From NCBI RefSeq assembly GCF_001403615.1, contig NZ_LN879456.1:992001-1056000 (forward strand): 64,000 nt of DNA. The letters are read 5' to 3'. Positions 35,190 through 43,712 of the stretch are shown in pieces (the first letter of the stretch is position 1; every line of letters begins with the position of its first letter). The DNA is from Desnuesiella massiliensis (GTDB taxonomy: Bacteria; Bacillota; Clostridia; Clostridiales; Clostridiaceae). The notes under the pieces are model-generated. The model worked only from the letters and a program-made list of their open reading frames with translations, was not told the DNA's origin and searched no databases. The position numbers and the translations under genes were made by a program.

Positions 35190-35249
35190 TAAGACGTCTT
35201 AGGAAAATAAGCTAATATACTGACTAGTTATTTTTTGAAGATGCCTAAA
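35190..35249. repeat. Short palindromic element, copy A
   Basis: A 60-bp stretch between dgkA and ybeY has imperfect terminal inverted repeats (TAAGACGTCTTA at one end; the complement of the other end reads TTTAGGCATCTTC). About 16 of 21 outer positions match between the two ends. A related copy, in inverted orientation, lies at 56039-56107. Confidence 0.5.
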
Positions 35250-35254
35250 CTGAA

Positions 35255-35755
35255 TTATCTTATAATATTTAATTTTTCCAATATCTGTTCTTCCCTAAGC
35301 CTCATTAGAGTCTTCTCCTCCTCAGTCATATGGTCGTAACCTAGAAGATGTAACACAGAATGAATTATAAGATAGAAGACTTCTCTAAAGAAAGAATGCC
35401 CATATTCCTCACTTTGCTCTCTGGCTTTTTCCATGGATAAAACTATATCCCCTAAAACTAAATTCTCCCCATCTAAAAAGGTTTTGCCAAAGCTAAAGTC
35501 CTTGTAAACTTCTCTAAAAACATTCCTCTTTGGATAATCTAGCATGGGAAAAGAAAGTACATCCGTCTCTTTATCAATATTTCTATGCTCTTTATTTATT
35601 CTTTTTATTTCTTCATTATCCACTAACAATACACTTATCTCATAGCTTTGATTAACCTCTTCCTCTTTTAATGCAAAATCTATTACAGCCTCTATTTGCT
35701 TTTTTAGTTCCTCTGGGGCCTCAACTTTGCTCTGCATATTTTCTATATAAATCAA
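35255..35755 (-). CDS. ybeY: Endoribonuclease YbeY (rRNA maturation)
   Basis: YbeY is a metal-dependent endoribonuclease involved in 16S rRNA 3' processing and ribosome quality control. The 166-residue protein contains the zinc site HSVLHLLGYDH near the C-terminus and DVLSFPMLDYP in the middle. I chose TTG 35755 (IYIENMQSK) after the SD GGGTGG; a GTG three codons upstream overlaps the SD. It lies 11 bp after pgpH. Confidence 0.93.
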   Translation of the reverse strand: MIYIENMQSKVEAPEELKKQIEAVIDFALKEEEVNQSYEISVLLVDNEEIKRINKEHRNIDKETDVLSFPMLDYPKRNVFREVYKDFSFGKTFLDGENLVLGDIVLSMEKAREQSEEYGHSFFREVFYLIIHSVLHLLGYDHMTEEEKTLMRLREEQILEKLNIIR

Positions 35756-35766
35756 ACCTACCACCC

Positions 35767-37818
35767 TTACCTTTTGTTATTTTCTGCTGGATATTCAATT
35801 CTTTGATGATATATTCCGCTTAAAGATTTTAAAAAGGATTTTCTAATGGTGTCTATATCTTTTAAAGTTAAATCGCAATGATCTAATTGCCCATCATTCA
35901 ACTTATCTTTAATTATATTGTTTACCATCTCTTCAATTTTTCCTTTTGTAGGATCACTTATAGACCTTACTGAAGCTTCTACGCTGTCTGCTAGCATTAT
36001 TATACCTGCTTCTTTAGATTCCGGTATAGGACCAGGATATCTAAAGTCCTCTTCTTTCACCGCCTCAGGGTTATCACTATTATTTTTCATAGTATAATAA
36101 AAATATTTTACTAAGGTATTACCATGATGTTGTTCAATAACATCTTGAATTACCTTTGGAATATTATGTTCCCTAGCTAGTTCTAGTCCATCTTTAACAT
36201 GAGAAGTTATAATTAATGTACTTAAATTAGGCGTAATTTTATCATGAGGGTTTTCTTTTCCTATTTGATTCTCCTTGAAAAAATAAGGTCTCTTGATTTT
36301 TCCTATATCATGATAATAGGCCGCAATCCTTGCCAGTACTGGGTTTCCCCCAACCTGTTCTGCTGCCACTTCTGCTAAGTTTGCTACTAAAACACTGTGA
36401 TGGTAAGTACCTGGAGCCTCTATTAATAATCTCTTTAGTAGCGGATTATTTGGATTAGAAAGCTCTAGAAGCTTCACTGTAGTAACTATATCAAAAGTGC
36501 TTTCAAATAGTGGAAGAAAGCCAATGGTTAACACCGCAGAAATAAGTGTTGCTATACCCGTGAACCCTGTTCTCTTTAAAATATCTATTATGTTGTTACT
36601 TAATAAAACTCCTACACAGAAGGTCAATACCATATTTATCACTGACATATATAGTGAAGAATATAATATATCATTTCTTTGCTGCATCTTTCTAAGCAGC
36701 GTAGCTCCTAACACAGAATTCACTACTGCCAGCAGAGTTACTTCAATATTAAAGCCTACTATACTGCTAATTAAAAGACAATTAATAATACTCATGGTTA
36801 CAGATATCTTATAACTTATTAATAATGTTAAAAGCATTGGTGCAAAAGCTAAAGGAATTAAAAACGGTGATATTATAGTTAAGGTTCTAGCAAGCAAAAG
36901 TGATATCACATTAATTATGCTTATTAATAATAACTTACTGCTATCATTAAATACACCCTTATAGAACTTATATAAATATATCCACTGTAAAAAAAGAATC
37001 AATGCAACCAAAATGCCTATAGTTAAGTATATATACCAATCAAAACCAGTATTATTTAAAAGCCCTAAATCTTTTAATATCTCAAGTTGATTTTCTGTAA
37101 CAGGCTCCCCTTCTTTAACCACAATTTGATTTTTCTTTATTACTACAGGCGCTACATTTTTTACAGCCTGCTTCTTTAATTCTTCTGTCTTCTCCTTATC
37201 ATAAAAGAAATTTGGCTTTATTTGAGAATTAGTTATAGAAATACCTATATCTCTTATAGCTTTAGAAAACTTAGCAGAATTAAATTTAGTTCCCGCTGTC
37301 TCTTGTGCTTTTTTTATATCCTCTGGCTTATCCTCTTCAATTATACCTTCATATATTTGCCCCAGCAAATCTGTAGTAAAATTATTTAGGTTTTTTAACT
37401 CTTCTTTTGTAAGCTTTAATAAAAATAAAAATTCTTCATCGCTTAGAGCAATAGGAGAGTCATTCTTTAAGTTTTGTAATTTATCCTTCTCTTCTTCTGT
37501 AGCATCCTTAAGGGTTACAATCTTTGAAAATAAACCTTTCACATTATCTGATGCTTGTTTTTTAACCTCTGGTTTTTGATTATATTGAATAGGTACTTCT
37601 TCAGAAACCTGCTTAGTCCTTGCTTGAGTAGCTACATTATCTATAACTTCTTTATTTGCCTTTATATTTACCCTAGCTATCTCCCCTACTGATAAATTAT
37701 ACTTCTTAGTAATCAATGAAGTAATTAGAATAGAATAGATTAATATAAATGTAATTAATAATATAAAAAATTTTTTATAATTATATATTCTAATTCCGTA
37801 GGCTTTTGTAGATCTCAA
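35767..37818 (-). CDS. pgpH: PgpH/YqfF-type HD-domain membrane phosphodiesterase
   Basis: The 683-residue protein has a short cytoplasmic N-terminus, a first membrane helix (about 16-34) and a large external 7TMR-HD domain (about 45-260). A block of seven or so helices follows (about 265-445), then a C-terminal HD domain (about 470-670; HHSVLVANLAEVAA and YYHDIGKIKRPYFF). PgpH relatives degrade cyclic di-AMP. The start is TTG, 7 bp after AGAGGTG. phoH, which precedes this gene in B. subtilis, is absent. Confidence 0.93.
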   Translation of the reverse strand: MRSTKAYGIRIYNYKKFFILLITFILIYSILITSLITKKYNLSVGEIARVNIKANKEVIDNVATQARTKQVSEEVPIQYNQKPEVKKQASDNVKGLFSKIVTLKDATEEEKDKLQNLKNDSPIALSDEEFLFLLKLTKEELKNLNNFTTDLLGQIYEGIIEEDKPEDIKKAQETAGTKFNSAKFSKAIRDIGISITNSQIKPNFFYDKEKTEELKKQAVKNVAPVVIKKNQIVVKEGEPVTENQLEILKDLGLLNNTGFDWYIYLTIGILVALILFLQWIYLYKFYKGVFNDSSKLLLISIINVISLLLARTLTIISPFLIPLAFAPMLLTLLISYKISVTMSIINCLLISSIVGFNIEVTLLAVVNSVLGATLLRKMQQRNDILYSSLYMSVINMVLTFCVGVLLSNNIIDILKRTGFTGIATLISAVLTIGFLPLFESTFDIVTTVKLLELSNPNNPLLKRLLIEAPGTYHHSVLVANLAEVAAEQVGGNPVLARIAAYYHDIGKIKRPYFFKENQIGKENPHDKITPNLSTLIITSHVKDGLELAREHNIPKVIQDVIEQHHGNTLVKYFYYTMKNNSDNPEAVKEEDFRYPGPIPESKEAGIIMLADSVEASVRSISDPTKGKIEEMVNNIIKDKLNDGQLDHCDLTLKDIDTIRKSFLKSLSGIYHQRIEYPAENNKR

Positions 37819-37837
37819 ATCTCTTCACCTCTTGTTT

Positions 37838-38989
37838 TTATTCTACTTTCTGCTTTAATGCTATATTTTGAGTTACTATAAATACTACCTTTAATTTTAT
37901 GTTATCTCCAGAATACTCTTTATTAACTACTTTATCCATAATGGTGGCCTTCTTCTCTAAATCTTGCTCCATCTTTTGAATTAAGGAGTTTAAGGTAGTG
38001 TTTATTAGTACTTCTTCATTTTCCTGAAATTTTTCTTCTTTTATTTCATAGTATATAACTTTTTTTATTATATTTCCACTCTCTTCTATTTTATCATATT
38101 TAGAAAAATTAACATTAGGTTTTTTTAGATAAATTTTTGCTCCTAGTATTTCAATATATAAAGCTTCTGCACTTTTACCAGTTCTAACCTTTTTAACCCC
38201 TCTTAGAGGCATCTCTTCAATAAATTCATAAAAGGTTTTGGCTATTACATCCCCCTCTGAGTGAACTTTATAAGTGTTACCTTCTTTTCCCTGCTCACCT
38301 TTAATCAAGGTTTGTCCCTTTTTAACCACATCTCCAGCCTTTACTACTGGCGTACCTGATATAGTATATACCCTCACTATTTGACCATCCATTTTAGCTA
38401 CCATATCACAAATACTATCATCCGTTACTAAGTTTGGGGGGATTACTCTCTCTGCAATACTAACTTTAAGCTTAGATCCCTCAATTCTAGCTCTCACCCA
38501 CATTACATTGTCATTGCTTTTAATTATTTTTTCCTCTAAGGCATAAACATTTAATTTACTTTTATTTATACCTGGGCTTATACCTAAAAGGCTTAATTGA
38601 GCTCTAATTTCATAGGGTGATAAATGTCTATCAGCTTTTATTTCAATTCTCCAAATAAAAGTTGATAAATAATATATAACACATGCAAAAATAATGATTC
38701 CACCTATCAAGGTTATTTTTTTACGAAATCTAATCAGAAGAAAAGATAATCCTCTCCTCTGTAAAATTTTAATTTTTGAATCTGTGATCTTTGCAACTTC
38801 TTCAACAGTTTTAAAATCTGATAAATTTATCTCTAAGTTTACTGTGGTAATATCTATTCTATATATGTTTTGAACATATACCCCTCTGTTCCATAGCAAA
38901 TTAATAAACCTTTCGGGCATTAGGGACTGTATTTGTAATTTTATAATTGCTTTTTTATACTTACTAAATTTATTATTCATTTCCTTCAT
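37838..38989 (-). CDS. yqfD: Sporulation protein YqfD
   Basis: The 383-residue protein has one membrane helix (about 90-112), an N-terminal cytoplasmic part, and a long external region with FtsQ/POTRA-like features (IRAQLSLLGISPGINK). It matches YqfD, required for sporulation of B. subtilis and made in the mother cell under SigE. The ATG lies inside the yqfC end (17-bp overlap), so translation is coupled to yqfC. Confidence 0.9.
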   Translation of the reverse strand: MKEMNNKFSKYKKAIIKLQIQSLMPERFINLLWNRGVYVQNIYRIDITTVNLEINLSDFKTVEEVAKITDSKIKILQRRGLSFLLIRFRKKITLIGGIIIFACVIYYLSTFIWRIEIKADRHLSPYEIRAQLSLLGISPGINKSKLNVYALEEKIIKSNDNVMWVRARIEGSKLKVSIAERVIPPNLVTDDSICDMVAKMDGQIVRVYTISGTPVVKAGDVVKKGQTLIKGEQGKEGNTYKVHSEGDVIAKTFYEFIEEMPLRGVKKVRTGKSAEALYIEILGAKIYLKKPNVNFSKYDKIEESGNIIKKVIYYEIKEEKFQENEEVLINTTLNSLIQKMEQDLEKKATIMDKVVNKEYSGDNIKLKVVFIVTQNIALKQKVE

Positions 38990-39257
38990 AAATCACCGAT
39001 TTAAAAACCCCACTAATTGTTAATGTACTTCCACCTATAAAAAGTATTTCAAAACCCTTGCCCAATATAGAGATAGAACCTATCTTAGAGTTTATCTTTA
39101 CTAGATTATCTTCAAACAAAATAATTCCTTTATGGTTTTCGATGTTAATTTCATTATTACCAGTAATAACTATCTTGGGAATATCTAATAGAATATCTCT
39201 AGGCAGGTCTAATCTATCAGCTATGACCTCTTTAGTGTTATATATTTTATTATTCAT
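38973..39257 (-). CDS. yqfC: Sporulation protein YqfC
   Basis: The 94-residue protein matches the YqfC family: MNNKIYNTKEVIADRLDLPR followed by DIPKIVITGNNEINIENH and a beta-rich end. YqfC is a SigE-controlled gene of unknown function. I chose ATG 39257, 4 bp after AGGTGG, because the upstream extension is low-quality sequence. The next gene, yqfD, overlaps it. Confidence 0.88.
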   Translation of the reverse strand: MNNKIYNTKEVIADRLDLPRDILLDIPKIVITGNNEINIENHKGIILFEDNLVKINSKIGSISILGKGFEILFIGGSTLTISGVFKSVIYEGNE

Positions 39258-39336
39258 TAAACCACCTCTTAATATATTTTCATAGTAAATATATAATACT
39301 TTATGAAAAAAAATATGGGTTAATGACAAAAAATAA

Positions 39337-39362
39337 AAAGAACTCACCTAAGCGAGTTCTTT
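39337..39362 (-). terminator. Terminator after yqeY
   Basis: A 9-bp perfect stem (39337-39345 with 39354-39362) and an 8-base loop are followed on the minus strand by TTATTTTTTG. Confidence 0.8.
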
Positions 39363-39370
39363 ATTTATGA

Positions 39371-39817
39371 TTATTTACTTAAGAAATCTTTAACTAACGA
39401 ACTTACAAGTTTGCCATCTGCTCTACCTAAGGTCCTAGGTCTAACTAATGCCATTATTTTTCCCATTTCCTTTATGTTGCTTGCTCCCACTTCTAATGCT
39501 GCTTCTTTAATAATTTGTAAAATTTCTTCTTCACTTAACTGCTGAGGAAGGTAACCTAACAAAATCTCAATTTCAGCATTGGTCTTATCTATAAGATCTT
39601 GTCTGTTTCCTCTTTCAAATTCAAGCAAAGCTTCTCTTCTTTGCTTTACTTCTCTTGCTAACACTTCTATTATCTGTTCATCCTCAAGCTTAACACCATC
39701 AGTTTTTTCAACTAAAAGTATTGCAGACTTGGCCATGCTTATAGTCTCAGCCTTTAATTTTTCTTTGGCTTTCAAAGCTTGCTTCCAGTCCTCTTGAAGT
39801 CTTTCTTTAATTGGCAT
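39371..39817 (-). CDS. yqeY: GatB/YqeY-domain protein
   Basis: The 148-residue protein is homologous to the C-terminal (tail) domain of the GatB amidotransferase subunit, thought to bind tRNA. The ARPRTLGRADGK-like ending and LLGYLPQQLSEEE are visible. The exact role is unknown. I chose ATG 39817 (MPIKERLQEDWK), 6 bp after AAGGT. It lies directly after rpsU, an arrangement conserved in Firmicutes. Confidence 0.93.
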   Translation of the reverse strand: MPIKERLQEDWKQALKAKEKLKAETISMAKSAILLVEKTDGVKLEDEQIIEVLAREVKQRREALLEFERGNRQDLIDKTNAEIEILLGYLPQQLSEEEILQIIKEAALEVGASNIKEMGKIMALVRPRTLGRADGKLVSSLVKDFLSK

Positions 39818-39843
39818 TACTGTACCTTCTTTCAAAAGAAATA

Positions 39844-40020
39844 TTATTTAAATTTTCTCTTTCTAGCAGCTTCTGACTTTTTCTTTCTTTTTACACTTGG
39901 CTTTTCATAGTGTTCTCTTTTTCTAACTTCTGAAAGAACACCAGCTCTAGCGCATTTTCTCTTGAATCTTCTTAATGCACTCTCAAGTGTTTCATTTTCT
40001 CCAACTCTAATTTCTGACAT
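39844..40020 (-). CDS. rpsU: 30S ribosomal protein S21
   Basis: The 58-residue, highly basic protein starts MSEIRVGENETLESALRRFK and ends SEAARKRKFK, the S21 signature. S21 sits on the 30S platform near the anti-SD sequence. The SD is GGAGGGAGG, and a strong SigA promoter lies about 75 bp upstream. Confidence 0.97.
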   Translation of the reverse strand: MSEIRVGENETLESALRRFKRKCARAGVLSEVRKREHYEKPSVKRKKKSEAARKRKFK

Positions 40021-40096
40021 CTAATATCCCTCCCTCCGCTAGCACAATGTAAATTTAAGAATAAATGCAGCTTGTGGGTTAAACAACACACGGATT

Positions 40097-40126
40097 ATTA
40101 TACAATATAACTTTCTCAAATGTCAA
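40097..40126 (-). promoter_or_regulatory. Strong SigA promoter for rpsU-yqeY
   Basis: On the minus strand a perfect TTGACA (40121-40126) and a perfect TATAAT (40097-40102) lie 18 bp apart. The leader to rpsU is about 70 nt and holds no clear long hairpin. Confidence 0.85.
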
Positions 40127-40186
40127 GAATTTCATTTGAGATAAAATTTAATTCCCAAACAAACTTGCATGTAAACTTCAAGGCTT

Positions 40187-40531
40187 TTAACCTGGAGGCC
40201 ATTTCAGGTTTCTACCTCCAAGCAAATGGAAATGAATATGTTTTACAGTTTGACCACCCTGTTCTCCGCAATTGTTTACTATTCTATAACCTGACTCTGC
40301 CACTCCTAACTGTGTAGCTATATTTTTAGCAGCTAAAAATATATGCGCTAGAATTTCACTGTTTTCTTCATCAATATAATTAGCACTATCTATATGAGCT
40401 TTGGGAATTATTAGCACGTGTACCGGTGCCTCAGGATTAATATCATTAAAAGCTAGTATTCTCTCGTCCTCATATACTTTACTGCAAGGTATTTCTCCTC
40501 TTATAATTTTACAAAATATACAATCTCCCAT
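40187..40531 (-). CDS. HIT-family nucleotide hydrolase/transferase
   Basis: The 114-residue protein has the histidine triad HIHFHLLGG near the C-terminus and the N-terminal zinc-type CIFCKII motif. Such Hint-type proteins hydrolyse nucleoside phosphoramidates; the physiological substrate is not known. I chose ATG 40531 (GDCIFCK) after AGGAGGTG. It follows mtaB by a few bases. Confidence 0.92.
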   Translation of the reverse strand: MGDCIFCKIIRGEIPCSKVYEDERILAFNDINPEAPVHVLIIPKAHIDSANYIDEENSEILAHIFLAAKNIATQLGVAESGYRIVNNCGEQGGQTVKHIHFHLLGGRNLKWPPG

Positions 40532-40543
40532 AAATTTCACCTC

Positions 40544-41851
40544 CTATCCAGCAAACGCTCCTATGAGCTGATCTTTATCAATACAAATAATTTTTGTGTC
40601 TAAGATCTCTCCTATAATATTGTTATCATTCCCCTTTGTAACCACTCTTAAATAATTTTCTGTATAACCCTCATATTCGCCACTATTCACAAAGGTTTCT
40701 TTTTCATATAGTACCCTAAGGTTTTTTCCTAAAAATCTATCCATGAACTCTTTTTCAAGAGCATTGTTGAGTTCTATTATTTTATTGCTTCTTTCTTCTT
40801 TTATCTTTCCATCTACTTGATTTTCCATAGTAGCAGCTTTGGTACCTTTTCTTGGACTAAATTTAAATATATGCATTTTAGATAATTTTATACTCTTTAA
40901 AAACTCATAGGTAGTATTAAATTCTTCCTCTGTTTCTCCTGGAAATCCTACTATGATATCTGTAGTTATAGATACATCTTTAAAATTGTTCCTTAATAAA
41001 TTTACTATATTTTCATAATCCTTAGTAGTATACCTTCTATTCATCCTCTTTAGAGTTTCATCGCATCCACTTTGCAGAGATAAATGGAAATGTGCACAAA
41101 GCTTATTCAAATTAATAATTCTTTTTACCACATCTTCAGTGAAGAAGGTTGGGTCTATAGATCCAATTCTAACTCTTTCTATTCCCTTAACCTTCTCTAT
41201 TTCCTCTAATAGATCTACTAATGTGACTTTATCTTTTAAATCTAGTCCATAAGAAGCAGTATGTATACCAGATAGTATGATTTCTTTAAACCCATGATTA
41301 GCTAATTTTTTAACTTCATCAAGGACTTTACCTGGTTCCTTGCTGCAAACTGCTCCTCTTGCATAGGGTATCAAGCAATAAGAACAAAATCTATTGCAAC
41401 CATCTTGAATCTTTAAAAAGGCTCTAGTTTTATCTTGATATTCTTCTATATTTAAGTCCTCAAACAAATTATTTTTTAATACTTCATTTACATTAACAAA
41501 CTGAGTTCTTTCTTCTCTAGCTCTATTTACCCAATATACTATATCACCTTTGTTTCTTGTTCCCAAGACCACATCCACACCTTCAATATTAGAAACTTCA
41601 TTAGGTGCAATTTGAGAATAGCAACCTACCACTGCTATTACTGCCTCTGGATTTAATCTTCTAGCTCTGCCTATAATTTGTCTAGATTTCTTGTCCCCCA
41701 TATTTGTTACTGTACAAGTATTTATTACATAAACCTCTGCCACCTCTGTATATTCAACAACTTCATATCCTTCTCTAATAAACTTTTCAGCCATAGCTTC
41801 AGACTCGTATTGATTAACTCTACAGCCTAAAGTAGCAAATGCAACCTTCAT
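40544..41851 (-). CDS. mtaB: tRNA t6A37 methylthiotransferase MtaB
   Basis: MtaB converts N6-threonylcarbamoyladenosine at position 37 of tRNA into its 2-methylthio derivative. The 435 residues contain the N-terminal UPF0004 iron-sulfur domain (TLGCRVNQYESEAM), the radical SAM motif CNRFCSYCLIPYARG (about 149-163), and a C-terminal TRAM domain. The ATG overlaps the rsmE stop, so translation is probably coupled. Confidence 0.95.
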   Translation of the reverse strand: MKVAFATLGCRVNQYESEAMAEKFIREGYEVVEYTEVAEVYVINTCTVTNMGDKKSRQIIGRARRLNPEAVIAVVGCYSQIAPNEVSNIEGVDVVLGTRNKGDIVYWVNRAREERTQFVNVNEVLKNNLFEDLNIEEYQDKTRAFLKIQDGCNRFCSYCLIPYARGAVCSKEPGKVLDEVKKLANHGFKEIILSGIHTASYGLDLKDKVTLVDLLEEIEKVKGIERVRIGSIDPTFFTEDVVKRIINLNKLCAHFHLSLQSGCDETLKRMNRRYTTKDYENIVNLLRNNFKDVSITTDIIVGFPGETEEEFNTTYEFLKSIKLSKMHIFKFSPRKGTKAATMENQVDGKIKEERSNKIIELNNALEKEFMDRFLGKNLRVLYEKETFVNSGEYEGYTENYLRVVTKGNDNNIIGEILDTKIICIDKDQLIGAFAG

Positions 41852-42603
41852 TAAATTATTCCTCCTAAATCTCCTAGTTCATATTGTAACAAGGTGGTGC
41901 ACACAAAACCTGCGGTCTCAGTTCTAAATATTCTTGGTCCCAAAGTAACTATATGAGCATTATTCTCTTTTAACTTACTTATTTCCTGTTCCTCAAAACC
42001 GCCTTCGGGCCCAATTATAATAGCAATGTCTAAAATTCCTTGTGCTGATATATTCTCCATAACATTCTTTATACCATAACCTGACGCATTTTCATAAGGC
42101 ACAATAACCAAATCCATGGTATTTAAATGCTTAATCATTGCTTCAAACTCCATAGGTTCTTTTATTGCAGGGATAAAAGTTCTTTTGCATTGCTTACATG
42201 CTTCCAAAGCGATCCTCTGCCATCTGTCTAATTTTTTAAATTCACCCATTTCATTTTTCACAATCACTCTTTCTGTTATTATGGGCACTATTTCTTTTAC
42301 CCCAAGCTCTGTAGCCTTTTGAACGATCAAGTCCATTTTAGAAGCTTTAGGTAAACCTTGAAAAAGATATAGATTTACATTACTTTCATTGTTACTATTA
42401 AGCTCCTTTTGGATACTTAATAGTACTTCCTTTTTATTTATATCTTTTATCTTAGCTACAAATTCTTTGCCCAAACAGTTATTTATTATTACTTCGTCTT
42501 CTACCTCTAGTCTCAAAACCTTGTAGATATGTTTAACATCCTCACCCTGTATCCTAACTTTATTTTCATAAATACAATTTTCATCAACAAAAAACTTATG
42601 CAT
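41851..42603 (-). CDS. rsmE: 16S rRNA m3U1498 methyltransferase
   Basis: RsmE uses a SPOUT fold to methylate U1498 of 16S rRNA. The 250-residue protein has a PUA-like N-terminal domain, KATELGVKEIVPIITERV, and the SPOUT-type knot region GPEGGFEEQEI and LGPRIFRTETA. The SD is GGTGAGGTG. The order prmA-rsmE-mtaB is the same as in B. subtilis. Confidence 0.96.
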   Translation of the reverse strand: MHKFFVDENCIYENKVRIQGEDVKHIYKVLRLEVEDEVIINNCLGKEFVAKIKDINKKEVLLSIQKELNSNNESNVNLYLFQGLPKASKMDLIVQKATELGVKEIVPIITERVIVKNEMGEFKKLDRWQRIALEACKQCKRTFIPAIKEPMEFEAMIKHLNTMDLVIVPYENASGYGIKNVMENISAQGILDIAIIIGPEGGFEEQEISKLKENNAHIVTLGPRIFRTETAGFVCTTLLQYELGDLGGII

Positions 42604-42620
42604 TTTACTCTCACCTCACC

Positions 42621-43559
42621 TTAAATAGAAGCAATTATGCATAACCATTCCCCATCTTCATTAACTTCTACTATATTAAAGCCACATTCCTTCAATTTAG
42701 ACTCTACCATTTCTCTTCTTTCTCTTATAATACCTGAAGTGATAAAATATCCTCCGGGTAGTATAAATTCTCTAACACCCTGAGCTAAAACAGCTATAAT
42801 TTCCGCTATTATGTTAGCTACTACTATATTGGCCTTACCTTGCACTACATCCATTAAGTTACCATGTAATATTTCTATATTATTTAAGTTATTATAGGTT
42901 AAATTTTCTTTAGCAGAATCTACAGCTACTGGATCTAAATCCACACCTATAACCTTTGAAGCACCTAATTTAGCAGCAGTTATAGCTAAAATTCCCGATC
43001 CAGTTCCGATATCAAACACTATACTATCCTTATCTACATACTTTTCCAAAGCTTGAACACACATTCTTGTAGTTTCATGAGTGCCTGTTCCAAAAGCCAT
43101 ACCAGGATCTAGTTCAACAATAATTTCCTCTTCATTACCTTTGTATTCTTCCCAAATAGGTTTTATTACAATATTTTCTCCAATTTTTGTAGGCTTATAA
43201 TACTTTTTCCAATTATTGGCCCAGTCCTGCTCATTAACTGCTTTTGATAATACCTTTGCTTCTCCAATATCTATACCAAATTCTTTTAATTCCTTAAGCC
43301 TTTCATTTACATATCCAACAATGCTTTCAACATCTTCTTCCTTATTAAAATATCCAGTTACCGTAGCAGCTTCTGCTCCATGTTCTAAAATATTTATATC
43401 AGCAAAATCCCAAGTTAATGGACCTTGCTCTCTATTTAAAATATCATTAGGATCTTCTATAGCAACACCTTTAACATCTAATCCATAAAATATACCAGAA
43501 ATAGGCTCAATGGCCTCACTTTTTGTTATTATCTTTATCTCTATCCAAGTACCTTGCAT
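42621..43559 (-). CDS. prmA: Ribosomal protein L11 methyltransferase
   Basis: PrmA methylates L11 with SAM. The 312-residue protein has an N-terminal L11-binding domain (about 1-60) and a Rossmann domain with VFDIGTGSGILAITAAKLG and VVANIIAEI. The SD AAGG is weak and sits 10 bp upstream. It lies after the dnaJ terminator, so it may have its own promoter. Confidence 0.95.
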   Translation of the reverse strand: MQGTWIEIKIITKSEAIEPISGIFYGLDVKGVAIEDPNDILNREQGPLTWDFADINILEHGAEAATVTGYFNKEEDVESIVGYVNERLKELKEFGIDIGEAKVLSKAVNEQDWANNWKKYYKPTKIGENIVIKPIWEEYKGNEEEIIVELDPGMAFGTGTHETTRMCVQALEKYVDKDSIVFDIGTGSGILAITAAKLGASKVIGVDLDPVAVDSAKENLTYNNLNNIEILHGNLMDVVQGKANIVVANIIAEIIAVLAQGVREFILPGGYFITSGIIRERREMVESKLKECGFNIVEVNEDGEWLCIIASI

Positions 43560-43660
43560 AAAATCAATCCTTCCATAAATCTATCGTACTTTTATATATT
43601 TTACACTTTACATTAAAATCTGTCTATTACAAAATATATCTCCCTTATTTTTCAATAAAA

Positions 43661-43700
43661 AGGTTCCAATCTTAATAACTATTATTAAAAATTGGAACCT
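43661..43700 (-). terminator. Terminator after dnaJ
   Basis: Perfect 10-bp arms (43661-43670 with 43691-43700) enclose a 20-base AT-rich loop. The structure is followed by TTTTTATT on the minus strand and closes the hrcA operon. Confidence 0.85.
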
Positions 43701-43712
43701 ACCTAAAATAAC

